From contig CAMKAP010000121.1 in assembly GCA_946410505.1 (NCBI GenBank), positions 1 to 6,468 of the forward strand: 6,468 bases of DNA, written 5' to 3'. Position numbers and translations under genes: made by a program. The notes below the pieces were generated by a model. The model saw only the letters and a list, made by a program, of their open reading frames with translations, had not been told where the DNA came from and searched no databases. Source of the DNA: an uncultured Clostridia bacterium (GTDB lineage: Bacteria; Bacillota_A; Clostridia; Oscillospirales; Oscillospiraceae). This document shows positions 1-5,217 of the stretch, piece by piece (position 1 is the first letter of the stretch; each line of letters opens with the position of its first letter).

Positions 1-837
1 CTGGTCAACATCTTCCCGAACAACGCCATCGCCCCGCTGTCCAATGCCTCCATGCTGCAGATCATCGTGATTGCGCTGTTCTTTGGCTGCGGCGTTCTGG
101 TCGCCGGCGAGAAGGGCAAGCCCTTTGGCGATCTGGTCTCCTCCTTCAATGAGGTGACGCAGCGCGTCATGGCCTTCATTCTGGAGGTCTCTCCCTTTGG
201 CGTGTTCGCCCTGATGGTCTGGGTCGTTGCCGCGCAGGGCCCGAAAATCCTGGGTTCCCTCGGCCTGGTGCTGCTGGCCGCCTACATCGGCTACATCATC
301 CATGTGATCCTGGTCTACAGCCTGTCTGTCAAGGTTTTTGCGAAGATGTCCCCGATGCGCTTCTTTAAGAAGATCTTCCCGGCCGCCGCCTTTGCATTCA
401 CCTCCACCTCCTCTGTCGCCACGCTGCCCATCACGCAGGAGTGCTGCGACGATATGGATGTGCACCATGAGATCTCCGCTTTCGTGCTGCCGCTGGGCGC
501 CACGATCAATATGGACGGTACTGCGATCTATCAGTGCGTGGCCGCGATCTTCCTGGCCAAGTGCATCGGCATCGACCTGACCCTGACCCAGATGATCGTC
601 ATCGTCGTCACTGCGACGCTCGCCTCCATCGGCACAGCCGGTACCTCCGGCGCCGGCATGATCATGCTGGCCATGGTGTTGGATGCGGTCGGCATCCCGC
701 CTACGTACATCGGCATCATCTACGGCATCGACCGTCTGTTCGACATGGGCCGCACCACGCTGAACATCATCGGCGACGCCTCCTGCGCCGTGTGCGTCAA
801 TGCCTGGGAGGCCGACGACGGCAAAAAGGCCGCCTGA
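1..837 (+). CDS. Dicarboxylate/amino acid:cation symporter (DAACS, SLC1 fold), 5'-truncated
   Basis: This is the C-terminal 278 residues of a membrane transporter that couples uptake of acidic amino acids or C4-dicarboxylates to Na+ or H+. The frame is open from base 1, so the start lies upstream; the Met codon at 52 is internal. Family landmarks appear in order. A serine-rich re-entrant hairpin 1 (STSSVATLP) is at about residues 135-143 of the visible part. The NMDGT cation-binding motif of TM7 is at 170-174. Hairpin 2 (GTAGTSGAG) is at 211-219. TM8 carries DMGRT followed by N and D (Asp248, Arg251, Asn255, Asp259). The DMGRT arginine matches GltPh Arg397, which in that family binds the substrate side-chain carboxylate, so an acidic substrate such as glutamate or aspartate is likely (inference). 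It is convergent with the glycoside cluster and probably functionally unrelated. Family assignment is very secure; exact substrate is not. Confidence 0.95.
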   Translation: MVNIFPNNAIAPLSNASMLQIIVIALFFGCGVLVAGEKGKPFGDLVSSFNEVTQRVMAFILEVSPFGVFALMVWVVAAQGPKILGSLGLVLLAAYIGYIIHVILVYSLSVKVFAKMSPMRFFKKIFPAAAFAFTSTSSVATLPITQECCDDMDVHHEISAFVLPLGATINMDGTAIYQCVAAIFLAKCIGIDLTLTQMIVIVVTATLASIGTAGTSGAGMIMLAMVLDAVGIPPTYIGIIYGIDRLFDMGRTTLNIIGDASCAVCVNAWEADDGKKAA

Positions 838-977
838 GGCAAACCCACAAGCTACATAGCATAGGCATCCGCAGATCTATAGAATTGAGCAGCCGCCATC
901 TGGCGGCTGCTCTTTCTGCATATATACCCGTGGGGGAGAAGTCTACGAAGCAAGAGTAGAGGGCAAGAGGGGAGTGG
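838..977. other. Convergent intergenic region (140 bp)
   Basis: This lies between the plus-strand symporter stop and the minus-strand GH78-remnant stop. Apart from the hairpin at 887-912 I see no gene, repeat or promoter-like signal. The arrangement is tail-to-tail, so no promoter is needed here. Confidence 0.6.
887..917 (+). terminator. Candidate intrinsic terminator after the DAACS gene
   Basis: A perfect 12-bp inverted repeat, GAGCAGCCGCCA at 887-898 and TGGCGGCTGCTC at 901-912, is followed by a short T-rich tail (TTTCT). It begins 49 bases after the symporter stop. The stem is very GC-rich but the U-tract is short and interrupted. The minus-strand gene cluster also runs into this hairpin, and there the stem is followed by only AATTCT, so any bidirectional action would be weaker in that direction. 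Confidence 0.75.
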
Positions 978-1322
978 TTATTCCCCCTTAACGATCTCAT
1001 AGCTAAGGCTCGCGGGACCGTTCACTTCGGTTTTGATGCTGCCGTCCGCCAGTTTCTCATGGCGGACATGGACGATCCCCGGTGGGGTGGGATAGTCCGC
1101 CTCCACAAAGCGCAGATCGCCCAGCCGCGGTGCGATTCGGAGCTTTTTGCAGCCCGGCTCAACCACCGTGATACCAGCCACATGCCGCATCAGGAAGGGC
1201 ACCGGGCCGCTGGACCAGCCGTGGCAGAGGCTGTGGCGGAACTTCTCATAGCAGAAAGCGCCGTAGTCACCGTGGATATCTTTTTTGCCCTCCGGCACCA
1301 CTTCGTCGATCCGCCCGGCGTT
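978..1322 (-). pseudogene. GH78 alpha-L-rhamnosidase C-terminal remnant
   Basis: These 114 open codons match only the extreme C-terminus of GH78 alpha-L-rhamnosidases. The segment starts with NAGRIDEVVPEGK and DIHGDYG, continues with the last barrel-helix motif RHSLCHGWSSGP, and ends in the C-terminal beta-sandwich (VVEPGCKKLRIAP, LGDL, PTPPG), then TAA. Family members are usually several hundred residues longer, and the catalytic acidic residues lie in the missing part. What remains is part of the (alpha/alpha)6 barrel plus the terminal domain, which should not be active alone. It lies directly after the nucleoside hydrolase TGA and in the same frame, with no intergenic gap. The first internal start-like codon is GTG at 1301, with no good ribosome-binding site. 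The simplest reading is a deletion that removed most of a rhamnosidase gene; an assembly join is possible. The residual similarity looks well preserved, so the loss may be recent (inference). Confidence 0.8.
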
Positions 1323-2252
1323 TCACGCCTGTTCCGGGTAATTGATCTGCAGCTTGGCGTAGAGATCCTCCAGATCCAGCCGAGCATCCATCGTGTGATA
1401 GACCCGGATCCGGCGATCGGGATCGCCGGGCAGATAGCGCATATCCGCGCCGATGCGTGGAGCGGGGATCTTTGTATAGCCGCCGCTCCGCTCCCGGTCC
1501 TCCAGAAGGGCGCAGATCACGCCCTCGTCTCCCAGGCACCAGGTCTCGCCGTGGGGCCAGTGTGCAAGATCCGCCAGCTTGTCGTTGAGCTCGATCATCT
1601 GCTCAAACAGATAGCGCCCTATTTTGCCGTAAGGACGGACGCGCACCTGCAGCTCCGCCAGGGAGACGGCAAACTGCTTGTAGGTCCCTGTGGGCACCTG
1701 CCAGACCGGCATGGAGGAAGAGAACACCACATTGGCGGCGTGCACGTCGCTCATCAGGTTGAACTCCTCGCCGCCGTCGGGATAATCCGCGCCGCCGATC
1801 CAGATGCAGGTCATCTTTTCACAGATCCGCGGCTCCATCAAAATCGCACAGGCCAGATCGGTAATGGCGCCCTGCATGCCGATGAAGAGCGGGCGGGGAT
1901 CGTCCCGCATGGCTTCCTCCACAATAAAGCGGGCAGCCTCGGTGACAATAGGCGTCTGTTCATCCCGAATTCCGGTTTCTGCGCCCTTGAATACCGGGTA
2001 TTTCCCGGCAAGGCCCATCAGATCCAGGATCAGGTTCACCTCGTCCAGGCTGGCCTGGGCAGTCGTGAGAGGCGGGTAGCGCAGATTGTTTCCCTTATCA
2101 AAGTGCCCGGCGATGATCCCGCGCACATCCAGCTTGTCCGTCATCAGGATATGGGCCAGGGTAAACTGATCATCCGCCTCGTTTTTGCAGTCAGTGTGAA
2201 CAATATAGCGGATCTTCTTCTGTTCGGGTACCTGAAATGCGTAGTTCCACAT
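1323..2252 (-). CDS. Nucleoside hydrolase-fold protein (IunH/RihA-like superfamily, NE-type variant)
   Basis: A complete 309-residue protein, probably cytoplasmic with no signal peptide, of the Ca2+-dependent nucleoside hydrolase fold that cleaves N-glycosidic bonds. The N-terminal metal motif reads TDCKNEADDQ (Asp21, Asn24, Glu25, Asp27, Asp28). This resembles the DxDxxNExDDQ subclass rather than the classical DxDPGxDD, and His19 stands where the first Asp is usual. Further family marks are GAITDLA at 128-134 (classical GPLTN), a Trp-Ile-Gly-Gly strand, EEFNLMSDVHAAN at about 162-174, and a late GDEG with Asp242, a likely fourth metal ligand. The start at 2252 is chosen because AGGAGG ends 7 nt before it; an in-frame ATG at 2270 would overlap that site. 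It follows the GH1 stop by 21 nt, so the two are almost certainly co-transcribed. The true substrate is unknown: a nucleoside, or another ribosyl or glycosyl conjugate, is possible. Confidence 0.85.
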   Translation of the reverse strand: MWNYAFQVPEQKKIRYIVHTDCKNEADDQFTLAHILMTDKLDVRGIIAGHFDKGNNLRYPPLTTAQASLDEVNLILDLMGLAGKYPVFKGAETGIRDEQTPIVTEAARFIVEEAMRDDPRPLFIGMQGAITDLACAILMEPRICEKMTCIWIGGADYPDGGEEFNLMSDVHAANVVFSSSMPVWQVPTGTYKQFAVSLAELQVRVRPYGKIGRYLFEQMIELNDKLADLAHWPHGETWCLGDEGVICALLEDRERSGGYTKIPAPRIGADMRYLPGDPDRRIRVYHTMDARLDLEDLYAKLQINYPEQA

Positions 2253-2259
2253 TGCCTTT

Positions 2260-2265
2260 CCTCCT
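2260..2265 (-). promoter_or_regulatory. Ribosome-binding site of the nucleoside hydrolase gene
   Basis: AGGAGG on the minus strand, separated by 7 nt (AAAGGCA) from ATG at 2252-2250. This spacing fixes the start at 2252 rather than the in-frame ATG at 2270, which lies upstream of the site. Confidence 0.85.
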
Positions 2266-2273
2266 GTCATCTC

Positions 2274-3599
2274 TCAGTCAAAGCCGTTACAGCGTATCAG
2301 CTCTCGATACCAGGCGGCGCTCTTCTTGGGGATGAGCTGCAGCGTCTCATAATCGGTATAGTACAGGCCGAAGCGGGCGGCGAAGCCCGCCGACCACTCG
2401 AAATTGTCCATCAGCGACCAGAGATAATAGCCGCTCACATCGATGCCGTCATCCATGGCCCGGCGCACATGGCGCAGAGTCTCCGACACGTAAGCGATGC
2501 GTTCGTCGTCGTTCAGGATTGCATCCCGGTCCGGGCCGTCATCCTGGGCCACACCGTTTTCGGTGATGTAGATGGGAATGTCGATCCCGTATTCTTCCAC
2601 CAGCATGTGCAGCACATCGTACACGGCCTCCAGATGCTGCTCCGGGCGGTTCTGGAAGTTGCCGCCCTCGGCAGCTGTGCGCTGAACATCTGCGTTGTCG
2701 TACAGACCGTTATAGAAATTCAGCCCGTAGAAGTCCAGCCTCTGGCAGATGGTTTCCATGTCGCCCGGCTCCGTCTTCGGCGTGAAGCCGGTCTCCTCCA
2801 TATAAGCCGTCAGCTCTTCGCTGTAGCCGCCGAGAAAGAGTGGGTGCAGGAACATGCCGTAGCCCTCGATCTCGTTGTTTATCATGGCGCTGGCAATGTC
2901 TTCGGGATTGTCTTCGCGGGCGGGAAAGTGCTTCCACACGTCCACCACCACGCCGATCTGGCCGGGGATCTTTCGTGCGCGGAAGAGCTTGACCGCCTCG
3001 CCGTGGCAGAGGAGCAGATGGTGGATGCACTGACGGGCATATTTCTCATCGCTCAGTCCGGGAGCAAAAAAGCCCTTTGCATGGCCCACATAGGTGGCGA
3101 TGGGCTCGTTGAAGGTGACCCAGTAGTCCACCAGATCGCCGAAACTGTCAAAGAGGACGGAGGCGTAGTTCAAGTACCATCCAATGACCTCCCGGTTTCC
3201 GAAGCCGCCCTTGATTTGCAGAGCGTAAGGCAGATCCCAATGGTAGATGGTAGCGTTTACCTGAATTCCGGCATCCTTCAGAGCGGAGAGCAGGCGCCGA
3301 TAATAATCAAGCCCCGCCTGATTGACTTCGCCGATTCCGTCCGGCAGGATGCGGGACCAGGAGAAGGACAGGCGGTAGGACTTTACGCCAAGCTCGCGGA
3401 GCTTTGCCACATCCCGCTCGATGTTATGAAAGGAGTCGCAGCAGACATCCGGGATGCCGCCGTTTTTGATTTTGCCGGGGAGCCGGCTGAACACGTCCCA
3501 GATGGAGGGACCGCGCCCGTCGTCAAAGGCCGCGCCTTCGATCTGCGCGGCGGCAGTGGCCACACCCCAGACAAAGGTTTCGGGAAACTGATATCGCAT
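2274..3599 (-). CDS. GH1 beta-glucosidase
   Basis: A complete 441-residue retaining beta-glycosidase, normal length for the family, with no signal peptide, so it acts inside the cell. The N-terminal GH1 signature is present (FVWGVATAAAQIEG, DGRGPSIWD). The acid/base Glu165 is in TFNEP and the nucleophile Glu347 is in ITENG. Sugar-binding residues expected in the family are visible: Gln19, His120-Trp121, Asn164, Trp394 and Glu401-Trp402 in LMDNFEW. The FEW motif is typical of enzymes for unphosphorylated beta-glucosides. 6-phospho-beta-glucosidases usually carry a different Ser/Lys/Tyr phosphate-binding set here, so this enzyme fits a symporter rather than a PTS. The frame extends upstream to an ATG at 3680, but that start would lie inside the symporter gene and add 27 residues without family similarity; AAAGGAGG 7 nt before 3599 supports the shorter form. 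It lies between the symporter and the nucleoside hydrolase on the same strand. Confidence 0.95.
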   Translation of the reverse strand: MRYQFPETFVWGVATAAAQIEGAAFDDGRGPSIWDVFSRLPGKIKNGGIPDVCCDSFHNIERDVAKLRELGVKSYRLSFSWSRILPDGIGEVNQAGLDYYRRLLSALKDAGIQVNATIYHWDLPYALQIKGGFGNREVIGWYLNYASVLFDSFGDLVDYWVTFNEPIATYVGHAKGFFAPGLSDEKYARQCIHHLLLCHGEAVKLFRARKIPGQIGVVVDVWKHFPAREDNPEDIASAMINNEIEGYGMFLHPLFLGGYSEELTAYMEETGFTPKTEPGDMETICQRLDFYGLNFYNGLYDNADVQRTAAEGGNFQNRPEQHLEAVYDVLHMLVEEYGIDIPIYITENGVAQDDGPDRDAILNDDERIAYVSETLRHVRRAMDDGIDVSGYYLWSLMDNFEWSAGFAARFGLYYTDYETLQLIPKKSAAWYRELIRCNGFD

Positions 3600-3606
3600 T
3601 GGAGAT

Positions 3607-3614
3607 CCTCCTTT
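3607..3614 (-). promoter_or_regulatory. Ribosome-binding site of the GH1 gene
   Basis: AAAGGAGG on the minus strand, 7 nt from ATG at 3599-3597, decides the GH1 start. Its core is the left arm of a tiny hairpin (GGAG-GAT-CTCC, 3611-3601). It lies only about six bases after the T-run of the upstream terminator. Confidence 0.85.
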
Positions 3615-3617
3615 TTG

Positions 3618-3650
3618 AAAAAAGGGATGTGATGAACACATCCCTTTTTT
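3618..3650 (-). terminator. Intrinsic terminator between symporter and GH1 genes
   Basis: Read on the minus strand, AAAAAAGGGATGTG (3650-3637) pairs perfectly with CACATCCCTTTTTT (3631-3618) around a 5-nt loop. This gives an 8-bp stem closed by an A-run and followed by six T's, the classic intrinsic terminator form. It begins 16 bases after the symporter stop. The T-run ends about six bases before the GH1 ribosome-binding site, leaving no space for a separate promoter after it. It therefore probably acts as a leaky terminator that lowers expression of GH1 and the genes behind it relative to the symporter (inference). The A-run makes it look bidirectional, but no plus-strand gene would use it. 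Confidence 0.85.
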
Positions 3651-3666
3651 GATTGTATCGTATTTG

Positions 3667-5094
3667 TCAGGCTTCCGCAATACCCTTTTCCGCTTTGAGC
3701 TTGGCGAGGTCGCGGTCGAGACGGAAGAAGAGAAGCAGGATCACGGAGATGATGGCGAACATGATCAGCGGGATCCAGGTGAACACGAACTGCACGGCGG
3801 TGGTCACGCTCTGGGGCTGGGCGATGCCCTGGAGATCCAGCGCGCCGTCAAAGCCCGCGCCGGAGAGAATCCAGCCGAAGACCGCGGTGCCGAGGCCCAG
3901 GCCGATCTTCTGGGCGGCGGAGACGCCCGCATTGCCCATGCCGACGGTGTCAATGCCGGTCTTGAGGTTGCCGTAGGTCAGAGTGTCGGCCACGATGCCC
4001 ATGGCCATGGCACCGGAGATGCCCAGGCCCGCGCCCTTGAGCACATTGCAGACGATCATGATGGGCACGCTCTTGGCGAAGAGACCAAAGCCCAGGTAGC
4101 CTATGGCGGAGAGGATCATGCCGCCGATGTACAGCTTCTCCTTGCCGACCTTCTTCATCAGGGCGGCGGTGACGAACATAATGGCAAACTGCGCGATGGT
4201 GGCGGAGTTGGACAGCCAGCTGTACTGGCTCATGTCGTAGAAGACGTACATGCAGTAGTAAATACCGCCGACGGCGTTGAAGATGATGATGAAGAAGATA
4301 ACGAGGTTTGCGAAGAACATCATGACCCAGTATTTGTTGGACAGCAGCGCCTTGATGGTGACCCAGAAGCCGGGGCCGTTGTCGGCCTTCTTCTCGCCGC
4401 CCTTGTTCTCGGCCGGCTCGTCATGCACGCGCTCCTTGGTGGTGAAGACGCAGATCAGGGAGAAGACGACCATGGCGATGCAGAAGATCAGCATGGTGAG
4501 GGTGAAGGCCTGCTGCGTGTTGGGGTTTGCGGCGTCGGAGGAGAACTTGGCCAGCAGCGTCACGAAGACGGCGTTGACGATGACGTTGCCGAGAGTCTGG
4601 AAGATCTGCTGGATGTTGCCCAGAAGGCCGCGCTCATAGGAATTTCGGGTGATCAGCGAGATCATGGAGTAGAAGGGGACCAGCATGGAGGTCAGGCAGA
4701 TGGTGTTGACGATGTTGTACATCACGAACACGTACACATACTTGACCGCGCTGGGCCAGTTCTGGGGAACGAAGAAGAGCAGCATCACCGAGATGGCGAA
4801 GGGGATGCACACACGGAAGAGCCAGCTGCGGCCCTTGCCCATTTTGGACTTGGTGTTGTCCACCAGACGGCCGACGACCACGTCGGAAATACCGTCGAAG
4901 ATCTTGGAGACGGCGATGATCGTGGAGATGATGGCCGCGTCCAGGAGCGCTACGTTGGTGAAGTAAACCGTGAGGAAGGAACCGAGAATACCGTTGATTG
5001 CGTTGATGCCGAGCTGACCGGAGCCGAAGCCGATGCGTTCTACCCAGCTCAGACTGGCTTCCGGATCATTGTGTTTGGTCGCAAGAGATACCAT
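3667..5094 (-). CDS. GPH-family (glycoside-pentoside-hexuronide) sugar:cation symporter
   Basis: A complete 475-residue inner-membrane transporter of the major facilitator superfamily, TC 2.A.2 (MelB/XylP/UidB type), with about twelve hydrophobic segments. Helix II holds the cation-site pair in KIFDGISD (Asp67 and Asp71, matching MelB Asp55 and Asp59). The following loop is the family motif VDNTKSKMGKGRSW at 78-91. A charged central loop lies at about 219-240 (KERVHDEPAENKGGEKKAD). The conserved ADTLTYGNLKTG at 369-380 carries Lys378, near the position of MelB Lys377, followed by the AAQKIGLGLG helix. Uptake is by Na+ or H+ symport without phosphorylation, which fits the GH1 enzyme beside it. 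The start at 5094 has AGGAGG 8 nt upstream. The likely substrate is a beta-glucoside or related plant glycoside, inferred only from neighbours. Confidence 0.93.
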   Translation of the reverse strand: MVSLATKHNDPEASLSWVERIGFGSGQLGINAINGILGSFLTVYFTNVALLDAAIISTIIAVSKIFDGISDVVVGRLVDNTKSKMGKGRSWLFRVCIPFAISVMLLFFVPQNWPSAVKYVYVFVMYNIVNTICLTSMLVPFYSMISLITRNSYERGLLGNIQQIFQTLGNVIVNAVFVTLLAKFSSDAANPNTQQAFTLTMLIFCIAMVVFSLICVFTTKERVHDEPAENKGGEKKADNGPGFWVTIKALLSNKYWVMMFFANLVIFFIIIFNAVGGIYYCMYVFYDMSQYSWLSNSATIAQFAIMFVTAALMKKVGKEKLYIGGMILSAIGYLGFGLFAKSVPIMIVCNVLKGAGLGISGAMAMGIVADTLTYGNLKTGIDTVGMGNAGVSAAQKIGLGLGTAVFGWILSGAGFDGALDLQGIAQPQSVTTAVQFVFTWIPLIMFAIISVILLLFFRLDRDLAKLKAEKGIAEA

Positions 5095-5102
5095 GGGATT
5101 AT

Positions 5103-5108
5103 CCTCCT
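5103..5108 (-). promoter_or_regulatory. Ribosome-binding site of the symporter gene
   Basis: A full AGGAGG on the minus strand, 8 nt before ATG at 5094-5092. It follows an A-rich leader (AAAAAAGAAAAC), which would be poorly structured and favour efficient initiation. Confidence 0.85.
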
Positions 5109-5143
5109 GTTTTCTTTTTTACTCTCGCTGGACTTTTCTTGCT

Positions 5144-5178
5144 GATATAACTATAGCAATTTGGTCTTATAGGTTCTA
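5144..5178 (-). promoter_or_regulatory. Tentative promoter of the symporter operon
   Basis: The 123-bp gap before the symporter is much more AT-rich than the genes around it. The best minus-strand -10 candidate is TATAGT at 5155-5150, with TTATAT directly after it as an alternative. At 17-bp spacing the -35 hexamer is only TAGAAC (5178-5173), a weak match to TTGACA. A poor -35 would suit an activator-dependent promoter, and repeats lie just upstream. This is a proposal from base composition and partial consensus only. Confidence 0.35.
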
Positions 5179-5180
5179 CC

Positions 5181-5210
5181 GTTATTTTGCTATTTTTGCA
5201 CTTATTTTGG
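5181..5210 (-). repeat. Three near-identical direct repeats, possible operator
   Basis: Read on the minus strand, three 10-mers follow one another: CCAAAATAAG (5210-5201), GCAAAAATAG (5199-5190) and GCAAAATAAC (5190-5181). They share a CAAAATA-like core. The outer two are exactly 20 bp apart and the middle one lies 11 and 9 bp from them, about one helical turn each. They lie just upstream of the tentative promoter, where activators such as AraC-family proteins often bind direct repeats. No regulator gene is in the window, so the function is inferred. Chance similarity in AT-rich DNA is a real alternative. Confidence 0.4.
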
Positions 5211-5217
5211 CACGATC

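Noticed and set aside
1323..1325. TGA as a recoded (Sec, Trp or Gly) codon joining nucleoside hydrolase and GH78 segment
   Set aside because: TGA also ends the DAACS, GH1 and symporter genes at sensible family lengths, and the nucleoside hydrolase is already full length, so recoding is not needed. A fused product would lack a GH78 catalytic core.
1059..3632. An 857-codon open frame on the plus strand
   Set aside because: It runs antisense to the nucleoside hydrolase and GH1 genes, whose reading frames match known families throughout. Its protein is rich in His, Ala and Val with no recognisable domain. GC-rich codon bias on the coding strand explains the lack of stops.
3618..3650. BglG/LicT-type antiterminator (RAT) site overlapping the terminator
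   Set aside because: I see no match to the conserved ribonucleic antiterminator sequence, and the locus uses a symporter rather than a PTS permease.
2274..3680. A longer GH1 start at the ATG at 3680
   Set aside because: The extra 27 residues have no family similarity, the start lies within the symporter gene and before the terminator, and a strong ribosome-binding site supports 3599.
3649..5145. A 498-codon open frame on the plus strand
   Set aside because: It is the antisense shadow of the GPH symporter. The predicted product is a low-complexity Asp/Glu/His/Gly-rich chain, as expected from reversed hydrophobic codons.
5181..5210. A small CRISPR-like array
   Set aside because: The repeats are only 10 bp, abut each other without spacers and are AT-rich; an operator or chance similarity is more likely.
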